A stretch of DNA of 64,000 bases from assembly GCA_965263335.1 (NCBI GenBank), contig CBDHHE010000001.1, forward strand, positions 2,480,001-2,544,000, given 5' to 3'. A model generated the notes under the pieces. The model ran no database searches and had not been told where the DNA came from. It saw only the letters and a list, made by a program, of their open reading frames with translations. The number at the start of each line of letters is the position of its first letter. Position 1 is the first letter of the stretch. Below, piece by piece: positions 26,420 through 35,151 of this stretch. The stretch is from Thermohalobaculum sp965263335. Its GTDB lineage: Bacteria; Pseudomonadota; Alphaproteobacteria; Rhodobacterales; Rhodobacteraceae. Position numbers and translations under genes: made by a program.

Positions 26420-27505
26420 ATGCACGGCAGCACGGTCATCTCCGTCGATGGAATGGGCGGAGATCTTGGCCCAGCGCCGTTGATCGCGGCCATGGCGCGT
26501 GCCGTGCGCGCCGACACCGATCTGCGGTTCATCCTGCATGGCGACGAAGCGATCCTGTCGCGCCTGCTGTCGAGACGGCCCAAGCTCGCGGCGGCCTGTG
26601 ATCTGCGCCATGCGGACGATGTCGTGTCGATGAGCGAAAAGCCGTCGCGCGCGCTTCGAACCGGTCGGCGCAGTTCGCTCTGGGGCGCACTGCAGAGCGT
26701 GGCAGACGGCGATGCACGCATTGCGCTCACCGCCGGCAACACCGGGGCGATCGTTGCGATGTCGATGCTGGCGCTGCGACGCGCACCGGGGGTCAATCGA
26801 CCAGCGATCGCCGTGCACTGGCCATCACGAACGGCACAAGGCTTCAACATCGTGCTCGATGTCGGCGCGGATGTCCGGGCAGATGCGAAAAGCCTGCTGC
26901 AGTTCGCGGTCATGGGAGCCGAGTATGCCCGCCTCTCGCTGGGTGTGGAGCGGCCGCGGGTCGGTCTGCTCAATGTCGGCGCCGAGGAAACCAAGGGCCG
27001 GCAGGAGCTTCACGAGGCAAAGGAACTGATCGAAGCCAAGCTTGCCGAGGTCGATCCCGGATTTGACTTCGTCGGCTACATCGAAGGCAACGACATCCTG
27101 TCCGATCGGATCAACGTCGTGGTCACCGACGGCTTCACCGGCAACATCGCCATGAAGGCCGCGGAAGGCACCGCCACGTTCATCCGCGAAGCGCTCAAGC
27201 AGGCCTTCAGCCACTCGATCCTCTCACAGATCGGATCGCTCTTCGCGCTCACGTCGCTCAAACGTCTGCGCAAGCGCATCGACCCGCGACGTGTGAATGG
27301 GGGTGTGTTCCTCGGCCTCAACGGAGCCGTGGTCAAGAGCCACGGCAGCTCGGACGCTGTTGGATACGGATCGGCGATTGATCTCGCCGTTCAGATGGCC
27401 AGCCGCGATTTTCCGAGCCACGTCGCCGAGCAGCTTGCAATGCTGGAAGAGCAAGGGTTTAGTGGCGCCAAGGACGGGGAACTGCGGGGGAATGCAGGCG
27501 GATGA
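26420..27505 (+). CDS. plsX: phosphate acyltransferase PlsX
   Basis: A 361-aa PlsX, which makes acyl-phosphate from acyl-ACP for phospholipid synthesis. Motifs: VISVDGMGGDLGP at the N-terminus, ALTAGNTGAIVAMSM, RPAIAVHWPS, LLNVGAEETKGRQ and VVTDGFTGNIAMKA. ATG 26420 puts the protein start at the usual place just before the first strand; in-frame ATGs further up would add non-homologous residues. Its last four bases overlap the fabH start (ATGA). Confidence 0.95.
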   Translation: MHGSTVISVDGMGGDLGPAPLIAAMARAVRADTDLRFILHGDEAILSRLLSRRPKLAAACDLRHADDVVSMSEKPSRALRTGRRSSLWGALQSVADGDARIALTAGNTGAIVAMSMLALRRAPGVNRPAIAVHWPSRTAQGFNIVLDVGADVRADAKSLLQFAVMGAEYARLSLGVERPRVGLLNVGAEETKGRQELHEAKELIEAKLAEVDPGFDFVGYIEGNDILSDRINVVVTDGFTGNIAMKAAEGTATFIREALKQAFSHSILSQIGSLFALTSLKRLRKRIDPRRVNGGVFLGLNGAVVKSHGSSDAVGYGSAIDLAVQMASRDFPSHVAEQLAMLEEQGFSGAKDGELRGNAGG

Positions 27506-28479
27506 GCGTCGTACGATCCATCGCGCGTGGATGCGGCCACTACCTGCCCGAACGTGTGATCACAAACGCAGAACTCTCCGAACGCATCGACACTTCAGAC
27601 GAATGGATACGGGCGCGCACCGGCATCGGCCAGCGCCACATTGCCGCGAAAGGCGAGCTGACGTCCGATCTTGCCGTGGCGGCGGCGCGCAAGGCCCTGA
27701 CATCCGCCGGATTTGATCCCGGCGACCTCGATGCGATCATTGTCGCGACCGCGACACCTGACCAGACCTTCCCATCGACGGCGACCAGGGTTCAGAGTGC
27801 CATCGGCATGACCAACGGTTTTGCCTTCGACATCCAGGCGGTCTGCGCAGGCTTCATCTATGCACTTGCCAATGCGAACGGGCTGATCCTTGCCGGCATG
27901 GCGAACCGTGTGCTCGTGATCGGTGCCGAGACGTTCTCGCGGATTCTGGACTGGGAGGACCGGTCGACCTGCGTGCTGTTCGGTGATGGTGCCGGCGCTG
28001 TGGTCCTGGAGAGCAACGAAGGCGACGGCACCCCCTCGGATCGCGGCGTCCTGTCCACCTGCCTGCATTCCAACGGCACGCACAATCACATCCTTCATGT
28101 CTCCGGGGGACCGTCCAGCACCCAGGACGCGGGCTTTCTCAAGATGGAGGGGCGCGAGGTCTTCCGCCACGCCGTCGTGAAGCTGGCGGACGTCGCGCAC
28201 GAGGTGATGGACAAAGCCGGCGTCACTGCGGCGGATGTCGATTGGATCGTGCCCCATCAGGCGAACTACCGCATCATCGAGAGCACCGCGAAGAAAGCCG
28301 GCATCCCGATGGACAAGGTGATCGTTACCGTCGAGCATCATGCCAACACATCGGCGGCATCCATCCCGCTGGCGCTTTCTTGCGGTGTCGCGGACGGGCG
28401 AATTCAGAAGGGCCAGCTTCTGCTGATGGAGGGCATCGGCGGCGGACTGGCATGGGGCTCTGCGCTGTTGCGCTGGTAG
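27502..28479 (+). CDS. fabH: 3-oxoacyl-ACP synthase III
   Basis: A 325-aa KAS III, which condenses acetyl-CoA with malonyl-ACP to begin fatty-acid synthesis. The catalytic Cys is in FDIQAVCAGFIYALA, the His in VPHQANYRIIE and the Asn in VEHHANTSAASIPLA; the C-terminal GIGGGLAWGSALLRW is standard. Translationally coupled to plsX by the ATGA overlap. Confidence 0.97.
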   Translation: MSVVRSIARGCGHYLPERVITNAELSERIDTSDEWIRARTGIGQRHIAAKGELTSDLAVAAARKALTSAGFDPGDLDAIIVATATPDQTFPSTATRVQSAIGMTNGFAFDIQAVCAGFIYALANANGLILAGMANRVLVIGAETFSRILDWEDRSTCVLFGDGAGAVVLESNEGDGTPSDRGVLSTCLHSNGTHNHILHVSGGPSSTQDAGFLKMEGREVFRHAVVKLADVAHEVMDKAGVTAADVDWIVPHQANYRIIESTAKKAGIPMDKVIVTVEHHANTSAASIPLALSCGVADGRIQKGQLLLMEGIGGGLAWGSALLRW

Positions 28480-28614
28480 AACTTTTCAGTCCGTTCGCGA
28501 CCTTGTTTTAATCGGTCCGCCAAGTCATTGACATTGAGTCATTTTTCCGCTCTCCTACCTGTGATCAGGGGGCCGGGGGACACCACATTCAGGAGAGCCC
28601 GAGGGAGTTTTGAA

Positions 28615-28917
28615 ATGGCGAGCAGTACGCTCACACGATCTGATTTGAGCGAAGCAGTCTATCGAGAAATTGGGCTCTCACGGAACGAATCGTCCCAGAT
28701 GGTAGAGACCATTCTCGAACGCGTGTCCGAAGCGCTCGTACGAGGCGATACCGTGAAGATCTCCTCATTCGGCACGTTTGCCGTGCGCCAGAAGGGCGCG
28801 CGCATGGGACGCAATCCGAAAACCGGCGAAGAGGTCCCGATCGACCCGCGCCGCGTACTCGTTTTCCGTCCGTCCCATATTCTCAAGGACAGGGTGAACG
28901 CAGGAAACGAGAAATGA
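28615..28917 (+). CDS. ihfA: integration host factor subunit alpha
   Basis: A 100-aa HU/IHF-family DNA-bending protein. It has LTRSDLSEAVYREIGLS, VKISSFGTFAVRQKGAR, MGRNPKTGEEVPIDPRRV and the DNA-intercalating arm. The residues NPKTGEEVPI identify the alpha subunit rather than HU. ATG 28615 has GAGGGAG upstream. A TTGACA at 28528-28533 may be its -35 element, but no convincing -10 is seen. It overlaps the MerR gene by 4 nt (ATGA), the common alphaproteobacterial arrangement. Confidence 0.95.
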   Translation: MASSTLTRSDLSEAVYREIGLSRNESSQMVETILERVSEALVRGDTVKISSFGTFAVRQKGARMGRNPKTGEEVPIDPRRVLVFRPSHILKDRVNAGNEK

Positions 28918-29420
28918 GTCTGTCAGAAAGTACCACGGGTAAGTCGCCGGACGCGTTCCGCACGATCAGCGAAGTGGCCGACGAGCTCGACTTGCCGCAG
29001 CACGTGCTGCGCTTCTGGGAGACACGGTTCGCCCAAGTCAAGCCGATGAAGCGTGGCGGCGGACGGAGACTTTACCGTCCCGACCACATTGCGCTCCTGC
29101 GCGGCATCAAGGCATTGCTTTATGATGACGGTCTGACCATCAAGGGCGTCCAAAAGATGCTGCGCGAGAAGGGCTCGAAGACGGTCGTCGCGCGCGGACT
29201 TGCGAATGCCGAGCTTTCGCTCGAACCCACAGAGGTCATGGCGGGCAGCATGCTTCCGCTGGATCTGCCTGAAGATGCGGCCGAACGGCTTTCTGCGCTG
29301 AAGACCAAAGTCAAAGGCCAGGCGGCACCTCAAGCCAAGCCGGTCGATGCGGCAACGGTCCGGGCGACGATCTCGCGGCTCGAAGCGCTGCTGGTCAAGC
29401 TGGAAAGCGAGCAGGGCTGA
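28914..29420 (+). CDS. MerR-family transcriptional regulator
   Basis: A 168-aa regulator with an N-terminal MerR winged-helix domain (ISEVADELDLPQHVLRFWET, then GGGRRLYRPDHIALLRGIKA). The C-terminal part is a helical dimerisation region rich in Ala, Leu and Lys. No metal-binding cysteines are present, so it is not a classic metal sensor. The coupling to ihfA is conserved in alphaproteobacteria; target and ligand are unknown. Confidence 0.92.
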   Translation: MSLSESTTGKSPDAFRTISEVADELDLPQHVLRFWETRFAQVKPMKRGGGRRLYRPDHIALLRGIKALLYDDGLTIKGVQKMLREKGSKTVVARGLANAELSLEPTEVMAGSMLPLDLPEDAAERLSALKTKVKGQAAPQAKPVDAATVRATISRLEALLVKLESEQG

Positions 29421-29453
29421 TCAGGTTCGCGTCGCCAACACGCAGAATACCCG

Positions 29454-29481
29454 TTGCGCCGTCCTCTCAAGCCGGTATATC
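29454..29481 (+). promoter_or_regulatory. promoter for tRNA-Pro
   Basis: TTGCGC (29454-29459) and TATATC (29476-29481) are separated by 16 bp. The -10 element ends 14 bp before the mature tRNA 5' end, a typical distance for a tRNA gene. Confidence 0.5.
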
Positions 29482-29495
29482 TGGCGACCTAGGAA

Positions 29496-29572
29496 CGGGC
29501 CGTAGCGCAGCTTGGTAGCGCGCTTGCATGGGGCGCAAGAGGTCGTGAGTTCGAATCTCGCCGGCCCGACCA
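29496..29572 (+). tRNA. tRNA-Pro (anticodon GGG)
   Basis: A 77-nt tRNA. The acceptor arm CGGGCCG pairs perfectly with CGGCCCG, followed by discriminator A and an encoded CCA. The anticodon stem CTTGC/GCAAG encloses the loop ATGGGGC, giving anticodon GGG (decodes CCC/CCU). The T-loop TTCGAATC is present. A strong terminator follows within 9 nt. Confidence 0.95.
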
Positions 29573-29580
29573 ATGTTGAA

Positions 29581-29608
29581 CGCCAGCGGCTCAGCCGCTG
29601 GCGTTTTT
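29581..29608 (+). terminator. intrinsic terminator after tRNA-Pro
   Basis: A perfect 10-bp stem, CGCCAGCGGC / GCCGCTGGCG (29581-29590 and 29594-29603), with a 3-nt loop TCA is followed directly by five T residues (29604-29608). It begins 9 nt after the tRNA CCA end. Confidence 0.92.
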
Positions 29609-29654
29609 CTTGGCAGTGCGTCCGTGCTGCCCTCCCCAGCCACGGAGGCTCTGC

Positions 29655-30743
29655 GTGACCAAACCTGGTGTCCTCCCGTCGCAGTCGATCCGCACGCTCA
29701 TACAGAGCGGCGCGATTCATGCGGATCGGGCGGTGCAGCTCGAGCAGGTGCAACCGGCGAGCCTCGACCTTCGCCTCGGCCAGCGGGCGTGGCGTGTCCG
29801 GGCAAGTTTTCTCGCAGGCCGCGACCACACCGTTGCGCAACGCCTTGAGCAGTTCGCCATGCACGAGATCGACCTCGGCCCGGGTGCGGTTCTCGAGACC
29901 GGCTGCGTCTATGTCGTCGAGCTTATGGAACGTCTCGAGTTGCCCTCCCACATAGAGGCCGCGGCAAACGCCAAGAGCTCAACCGGCCGGCTTGACCTGT
30001 TCACCCGCCTGATCGCCGACCGCACCCCGGAGTTTGACAGTGTCGAGGCCGGCTACCGCGGTCCGCTCTATGCCGAAATCAGCCCTCGCACCTTCTCCGC
30101 GCTGGTGCGTCCCGGTGCCCGGCTCAATCAGATCAGGTTTCGCAGCGGTGCTGCCGCACTGGACGACGACGAACTCTCCGCGCTTCACAAGACCGATCCT
30201 CTGGTCGCCGGAGACGCGCTGATTGATGGCGGGCTTGGCTTTTCGGTGGACCTGACCACCCGTGAGCCGGGCGGCATCGTCGGCTGGCAAGCGCGCCGAC
30301 ATGCGGGACTGATCGATCTCGATCGGATCGGACACTACGACCCGGCCGAGTTCTGGGAGCCGGTGATCCCGCGCGGGCGTGGCGGGATCATTCTGGACCC
30401 CGGCACCTTCTACATTCTCGTCAGCCGCGAGGCTGTCAGCGTGCCGCCCAACGTAGCGGCGGAGATGATCCCGTACATGGCGGTCGCCGGCGAGTTTCGC
30501 GTGCACTACGCCGGCTTCTTCGATCCCGGTTTCGGGCATGCCTCGACCGGAGGACGCGGCTCGCGCGGGGTGCTCGAAGTGCGCTGCCACGAAGCGCCCT
30601 TCGCGCTTGAAGACGGGCAGATGGTCGGACGTCTCGTCTACGAGCGGATGGCCGAGATCCCGGATGTGCTCTACGGTTCGGGAATCGGGTCGAACTATCA
30701 GGGACAGGCACTCAAGCTCTCGAAACACTTTCGAGCGGCATAA
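29655..30743 (+). CDS. 2'-deoxycytidine 5'-triphosphate deaminase, double-length form
   Basis: A 362-aa protein of the dCTP deaminase / dUTPase superfamily, about twice the usual Dcd length. Two related halves are visible: the first has PASLDLRLGQRAWRV and ANAKSSTGRLDLFTRLIAD, the second has GGIILDPGTFYILVSREAVSVPP, then AGFFDPGFGH. This double form is typical of alphaproteobacteria. It provides dUTP for dTMP synthesis. The start is GTG 29655, with GGAGG 6 nt before it; starting at the upstream in-frame codon 29610 would translate through the terminator region. Confidence 0.9.
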   Translation: MTKPGVLPSQSIRTLIQSGAIHADRAVQLEQVQPASLDLRLGQRAWRVRASFLAGRDHTVAQRLEQFAMHEIDLGPGAVLETGCVYVVELMERLELPSHIEAAANAKSSTGRLDLFTRLIADRTPEFDSVEAGYRGPLYAEISPRTFSALVRPGARLNQIRFRSGAAALDDDELSALHKTDPLVAGDALIDGGLGFSVDLTTREPGGIVGWQARRHAGLIDLDRIGHYDPAEFWEPVIPRGRGGIILDPGTFYILVSREAVSVPPNVAAEMIPYMAVAGEFRVHYAGFFDPGFGHASTGGRGSRGVLEVRCHEAPFALEDGQMVGRLVYERMAEIPDVLYGSGIGSNYQGQALKLSKHFRAA

Positions 30744-30760
30744 CCGGCTTGGAGCACTCC

Positions 30761-31156
30761 ATGACAGTCACCATCGGACCATGCTCACCCTTCTTCATCA
30801 TCACGGATCTCGAGCGTTCACTGACGCATTATGTGGACAAGCTGGCCTTCGAGTGCCGCCACCGCGCCCCCGAAGAAGATCCGTTCTTCGCGCTGGTGGG
30901 CCGCGCGGAGGCCCAGATCATGCTCAAGGTCACGGCACCGGGCGTGCAGCCGACGCCAAATCGGTTCGTCCATGAGTGGGCGCCATGGGACACATTCATT
31001 CATGTGGCGGACCCGGACGCGCTGGCCACTGAATTTGCGGACCGTGGTCTCGCAGTTCAGGGCGGAGCGGTCGACCGTGAAGATGGGCTCAGGGGCTTCG
31101 AGGTCAGCGATCCGGACGGGTATGTGATCTATTTCGGGCGCCCGATCAGCGGCTAG
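30761..31156 (+). CDS. VOC-family (glyoxalase/bleomycin-resistance-like) protein
   Basis: A 131-aa single VOC protein: PFFIITDLERSLTHYVDKLAF (first beta-alpha unit with edge strand), WDTFIHVADPDALATEF and GFEVSDPDGYVIYFGRP. No clear metal-binding His/Glu set typical of glyoxalase I is present, so catalysis is uncertain. GGAG lies 6 nt before ATG 30761. The stop is TAG at 31154-31156, whose TA is the IS630 target site and whose G is the first base of the insertion sequence. Confidence 0.87.
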   Translation: MTVTIGPCSPFFIITDLERSLTHYVDKLAFECRHRAPEEDPFFALVGRAEAQIMLKVTAPGVQPTPNRFVHEWAPWDTFIHVADPDALATEFADRGLAVQGGAVDREDGLRGFEVSDPDGYVIYFGRPISG

Positions 31157-32204
31157 AGCGGAAACCGATCAGTCTGGATCATATCCTGCCGCGCTGAAGT
31201 AGCTGGCGCACTCTCGAGGCGTGAACATGTCGACGATCCGGCCGATGGCGCTCCACAATCCCTCGACAGTCCGCTCGGCGGCCTTTCGCAGAATTGCCTT
31301 CATGCGGGCGAACGCGTTTTCGATCGGGTTGAAGTCCGGGCTGTAGGGCGGGAGGAACAACAGGGTCGCGCCGGTTTCATCGATCATTTCACGGACACGA
31401 GGTCCTTTGTGGCTGGACAGGTTGTCCATGACGACGATTTGGCCGGGGCGCAGTTCTGGGACCAGCACCTGTTCGACATAGGTCTCGAACGCAGTGCGGT
31501 TGATCGGCCCCGAGATGACGAAAGGGGCCAGCATGCCGTGCAGTGACAATGCACCGATGAATGTCGGTGTTCCAGTGCCCGTGCGGTGCCCCCAATGCGC
31601 AGGCGCTCACCCCGACGGCATCGCCCGTGGGTGCGGGTCATGTTGGTCCTGGCACACGTCTCATCAATGAAGATAAGACGTGCCGGATCGAGGTCAGGCT
31701 GGGCGTCGAACCATGCCCGGCGCTCTCTCAGGACATCCGGCCTGTCCTGCTCGGCAGCATGGCCAGTCTTTTTTGCGCGTCATGCCGTGACGGATCAGGA
31801 AGCGCTGGATCGTGCCGTACCCGAAGGCGAGCCCCATCCTGGACAACTCGAGCCGCAGTTCCCGGATCGTGATGTCCGGTGTCGCCTCAAGCATGACCAG
31901 GATCGTATCAGCGTGCGCTTCGATCCTGTCAGATCGCCGGTCACCGCCCAGAGGGCCAGGGCGTGGGTCGCCCTGGTGCCGCGACATCGATCGCCAGCGG
32001 CTCACGCTGGCCGCACTGACACCGAAGCGCTCAGCTGCAGTTCGATGCGAGGCGCCGGCATCAACTGCCGCAACGACACGCGTTCGAAGATCGAGAGAAA
32101 GAGCCTTGGACATTCTGACCAGCCTCCTCCTCCGGTCAGTAGTATGAATCAGAAAACTGTCCCGATGGGAATCCCCTGCGATTCGGTCAGATCGGAGACC
32201 GCTC
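31156..32204. mobile_element. IS630-family insertion sequence
   Basis: A 1049-bp element bounded by TA at 31154-31155 and 32205-32206, the dinucleotide duplication typical of IS630/Tc1-mariner. The ends are imperfect inverted repeats: left GAGCGGaaaCCGATC, right (reversed) GAGCGGtctCCGATC, 12 of the first 15 bases identical. It contains one transposase gene on the minus strand. Removing the element and one TA restores CTAG, in which the flanking genes' stop codons overlapped. Confidence 0.9.
31169..32113 (-). pseudogene. IS630 transposase, multiply frameshifted
   Basis: The N-terminal part starts at 32113 (MSKALSLDLRTRVVAAVDAG, a helix-turn-helix) and reaches MTRKK at about 31773. There an A AAA AAG slippery run would allow the -1 shift typical of IS630, into the frame carrying RLIFIDETCARTNM (first DDE Asp). 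Two further shifts follow: an apparent extra T in ATTGGGGGC and a length change at AACACCGACATTC near 31560. The last frame holds IVVMDNLSSHKG and YSPDFNPIENAFARMK (second Asp and Glu). All DDE residues survive, but in different frames, so this copy is probably dead. Confidence 0.85.
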
Positions 32205-32683
32205 TAGATGGGTTGGGCCAGTGCTGCAGCGATTGATGCTCGCGTGCGCGCCGAGGTGTCCGGTGGCAGGTCACTGGGAGAGGCCCAGATGATGTCGGCA
32301 ATCTCGATCGAGACATGCGCGAATTCCTGCGTGGTTCTCGCGGCATAGACAATCACGACGTCATCGCCCCAGTCGAGCTTGTGGCGGTAGGCATGCACGA
32401 TGCGCACGTCGCTGAGATCGGTGATGCCGACCTCCTCTGCCGTTTCCCGGATTGCGGCCGCCTCGGGCTCTTCGCGCCAGTCGACAGCGCCACCCGGTGG
32501 CATCCAGGCCGTGCGATCCCCGTAGGTGTGGCGGATGAGGCAGAAGTGGCCGTCCCGCTCGACAAGCATGCGAACGCCGAATGTGCGCCCGCCCAGAAGC
32601 CCGATCGCCGTCCTGCGCGCCGCGCGTACGACGATTCCGACCCCATAGACGCCCGGCACTGCCCAGCGTGGCACCCACTTCAT
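32204..32683 (-). CDS. Nudix hydrolase
   Basis: A 159-aa Nudix protein. The Nudix box is GGAVDWREEPEAAAIRETAE followed by EVGI, with a Thr where the consensus has a hydrophobic residue. It removes a nucleoside diphosphate-linked group; substrate unknown. ATG 32683 overlaps the scpB stop (ATGA). The stop codon TAG at 32204-32206 consists of the IS630 target TA plus the first base of the element, the same codon as before insertion. It occupies the place where tatA often follows scpB in related genomes. Confidence 0.9.
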   Translation of the reverse strand: MKWVPRWAVPGVYGVGIVVRAARRTAIGLLGGRTFGVRMLVERDGHFCLIRHTYGDRTAWMPPGGAVDWREEPEAAAIRETAEEVGITDLSDVRIVHAYRHKLDWGDDVVIVYAARTTQEFAHVSIEIADIIWASPSDLPPDTSARTRASIAAALAQPI

Positions 32684-33345
32684 TCTGGATCGCCCTGATC
32701 TCCATCGAACAGGTCGTTGGTGTCGGTTTCGACATCGTCTTCGTCGAGGGTCAGTTTCTTGCCGGGGAGCGGTGCGCTCTCGAGCAGACCGGCTTCGCGC
32801 AGTTCCTTCAGCCCCGGCAGGTCGCGTGCCGATTCCAAGCCGAAATGGCCAAGGAACGCCTGGGTGGTCACGAACGTCACGGGCCGCCCGGGTGTCTCGC
32901 GCCGACGCCCGAGCTTGATCCAATCCAGTTCCAGGAGCATGTCCAGCGTGCCTCGTGAGACCGCAACACCGCGGATCTCCTCGACCTCGGCGCGGGTCGT
33001 GGGCTGATGATAGGCGATGATTGCCAACGTCTCGATGGCCGCCCGAGACAGCTTGCGGGTCTCGACAGCCTCGCGCCGCATGAGAAAGCCAAGATCAGGC
33101 GAGGTGCGAAAGGCCCAGGCCGGCCCGATGCTTATCAGATTGACGCCGCGTCCCTGGTACCGGCGGTCGAGCGCCTCGAGCGCCTCCCCGGCTTCCGCGC
33201 CATTGGGCAGACGCTCCTCGATCTGCGCTTTCGTCAGCGGTTCGGCCGATGCGAAGAGGATCGCCTCCACCATTCGCTCAAGCTCAGCCAGTGGCGGCGC
33301 CTCAAAGAGGCTCGCGGCCGCCCCTTCCTCGGGTGTCTCGCTCAC
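32680..33345 (-). CDS. scpB: segregation and condensation protein B
   Basis: A 221-aa ScpB, the winged-helix dimer subunit of the SMC-ScpAB condensin. Motifs: RMVEAILFASAEPLTKAQI, LSRAAIETLAIIAYHQPTTRAEVEEIRGV and DWIKLGRRRETPGRPVTFVTT. It overlaps scpA by 4 nt on its 5' side and the Nudix gene by 4 nt on its 3' side. A Lys/Asp-rich C-terminal tail is present. Confidence 0.96.
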   Translation of the reverse strand: MSETPEEGAAASLFEAPPLAELERMVEAILFASAEPLTKAQIEERLPNGAEAGEALEALDRRYQGRGVNLISIGPAWAFRTSPDLGFLMRREAVETRKLSRAAIETLAIIAYHQPTTRAEVEEIRGVAVSRGTLDMLLELDWIKLGRRRETPGRPVTFVTTQAFLGHFGLESARDLPGLKELREAGLLESAPLPGKKLTLDEDDVETDTNDLFDGDQGDPE

Positions 33346-34145
33346 GCAGCCCCGCGCCGTCGCATGTAAATCGGGGCAAACACCCCGTCCTGGCTCAGAT
33401 CGATTTCACCCTGCTTGGCGAGTTCGAGACTGGCCGCGAATGTGCTGGCAATGGCCGAGCGGCGCTTCGAGGGCGCATCGTTCCACCCGTCCGGCAAAAA
33501 GACGATCAGGGCACGCCAATCGACGGCCGTGCCCATGAGGGAGCGCAGGCGCTCGAACGCGGCTTCGATCGACAGGACCTCGCGCTTCTCGATTGCAACC
33601 GGGCGATATTCATCACGCGTCCGGACACCGGCGTAAGCCTTCAGCAAATCGGCCAGCGAGCATTGCATCGTGGTGGTGCGATGCACGGTCGGGGTCTCTG
33701 GCATCCCGCGTGCAAAGAAGTCCCGGCCGAGCTGATCTCGCCCCATCAGACGGGCTGCCATCCGGCGCATCGCCTCAAGTCTCTCGAGCTGGAACGCCAG
33801 ATGTGCCGCCATCTCCTCGCCGGTCGGCCCACCATCCTCCTCGGCCACCGGCAGGAGAAGTCGTGACTTGAGGAATGCCAGCCAGGCCGCCATGACAAGA
33901 TAGTCGGCCGCGAGTTCTATCCTCAATGTCCGGGCGCGCTCGACGAAGTCCAGAAACTGCTCCGCCAGCTTCAGCACCGAGATTTTCGAGAGATCGACTT
34001 TCTGCGTCCGTGCCATGGACAGCAGCAGGTCCAGCGGCCCTTCGTAGCCGTCAACAGCGACCGTGAACTCTTCGGCAGCGATCGCGTCCGCGTCCCGCGG
34101 CGGCGTGTCGAACGGCTCCTCGCCGATCAGAATTGCTTCAGGCAT
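33342..34145 (-). CDS. scpA: segregation and condensation protein A
   Basis: A 267-aa kleisin of the SMC complex. Motifs: the N-terminal VDGYEGPLDLLLSMARTQKV, which binds the SMC neck, LVMAAWLAFLKSRLLLP, and a C-terminal winged-helix region ending in FAPIYMRRR. It overlaps nagZ by 8 nt upstream and scpB by 4 nt downstream. Confidence 0.96.
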   Translation of the reverse strand: MPEAILIGEEPFDTPPRDADAIAAEEFTVAVDGYEGPLDLLLSMARTQKVDLSKISVLKLAEQFLDFVERARTLRIELAADYLVMAAWLAFLKSRLLLPVAEEDGGPTGEEMAAHLAFQLERLEAMRRMAARLMGRDQLGRDFFARGMPETPTVHRTTTMQCSLADLLKAYAGVRTRDEYRPVAIEKREVLSIEAAFERLRSLMGTAVDWRALIVFLPDGWNDAPSKRRSAIASTFAASLELAKQGEIDLSQDGVFAPIYMRRRGAA

Positions 34146-35148
34146 ACAACACCTCGCCCGTCAGTTCCGTATAACGCCGTTCGGCCTGCTCGATGTCGGT
34201 GGCATCGGGCTCCGGCCGCGCGGCTTCGGCCGCGCGCGCGCGCGCGAGTGGGGCGCCGCTCAGTCTTGGCACCTTGTCAGCCAGATCGCGGCGCTGCTCG
34301 AGGGTGCCGTTGCAGTAGAGCGCGATATCGACACCTGCTTCGAGGGCGGTGAGCGCTCGTGTCCCCGGTGAGCCCTGCAGCGCATTCATCGAGAGATCAT
34401 CCGTCATCAGGAGCCCCTTGAACCCGATCTCCTCGCGGATCAGCCTGATCATCGTGGGCGAGTGGGTGGCCGGCAATGTCTCGTCGAATGCCTCGAAGAC
34501 CACATGGCAGGTCATCCCCATGGTCTCGCCTGCGAGTGCTCGAAAGGGCGCGAAATCTGTTGCGGTGAGCGCGTCCGCCGTGGCCGCAACGACGGGCAGT
34601 TCGTCATGGCTGTCTGCCAGCGTGCGACCATGGCCCGGCATGTGCTTGATCACTGGCAGAACCCCGCCGGCCCGCGTGCCTTCGCACACCGCGCGACCGT
34701 TTCGGATCACTTCGTCCGCAGTTGTGCCAAGCACCCGATCCCCGATGTGCGCATGAACGCCGGTACTGGGGACATCCAGCATCGGCACACAGTTGACATC
34801 GAGCCCGCAGCTTCTGAGTTCATGCGCGATCAGGCGGCTGCGCAGATGCAAGGCTTCCGCCAGAGCCTCGGCCGAAAGACGGCTGCGAAGCTCCGACACG
34901 GGTTGCCAGCGACGCCAGTGGGGCGGCTTGAAGCGCTGAACCGTCCCGCCTTCCTGATCCACCAGAACCGGAGCCTGGCGCCCCACCGCCTCACGCAGCT
35001 CATCCACCAGGCGCCTGACCTGGGCCGGGTTCTCGATGCTGCGCGCGAACAGAATGAACCCCCAGGGGTCCGCCTCACGGAAAAAGCGGTGCTCCTCCGG
35101 ACTGAGCGCCGTACCCGAGGGATCGAGAATGGCTGCGCGCGGTCCCAT
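34138..35148 (-). CDS. nagZ: beta-N-acetylhexosaminidase (glycoside hydrolase 3)
   Basis: A 336-aa cytoplasmic GH3 enzyme of peptidoglycan recycling, which removes GlcNAc from GlcNAc-anhydroMurNAc peptides. Motifs: PVLVDQEGGTVQRFKPPHW, then the NagZ catalytic loop KHMPGHGRTLADSHDELP with the His/Asp pair, and LLMTDDLSMNAL with the nucleophile Asp. Length is normal for the family. It sits between the SPOR gene and scpA, the conserved alphaproteobacterial order. Confidence 0.95.
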   Translation of the reverse strand: MGPRAAILDPSGTALSPEEHRFFREADPWGFILFARSIENPAQVRRLVDELREAVGRQAPVLVDQEGGTVQRFKPPHWRRWQPVSELRSRLSAEALAEALHLRSRLIAHELRSCGLDVNCVPMLDVPSTGVHAHIGDRVLGTTADEVIRNGRAVCEGTRAGGVLPVIKHMPGHGRTLADSHDELPVVAATADALTATDFAPFRALAGETMGMTCHVVFEAFDETLPATHSPTMIRLIREEIGFKGLLMTDDLSMNALQGSPGTRALTALEAGVDIALYCNGTLEQRRDLADKVPRLSGAPLARARAAEAARPEPDATDIEQAERRYTELTGEVLYA

Positions 35149-35151
35149 GGA

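Noticed and set aside
28528..28556. TTGACA before ihfA as a promoter
   Set aside because: A perfect -35 hexamer, but no acceptable -10 at 16-18 bp; left as a remark only.
32684..32923. N-terminal extension of the Nudix frame
   Set aside because: It runs over scpB in another frame; the ATG overlapping the scpB stop gives the normal Nudix start.
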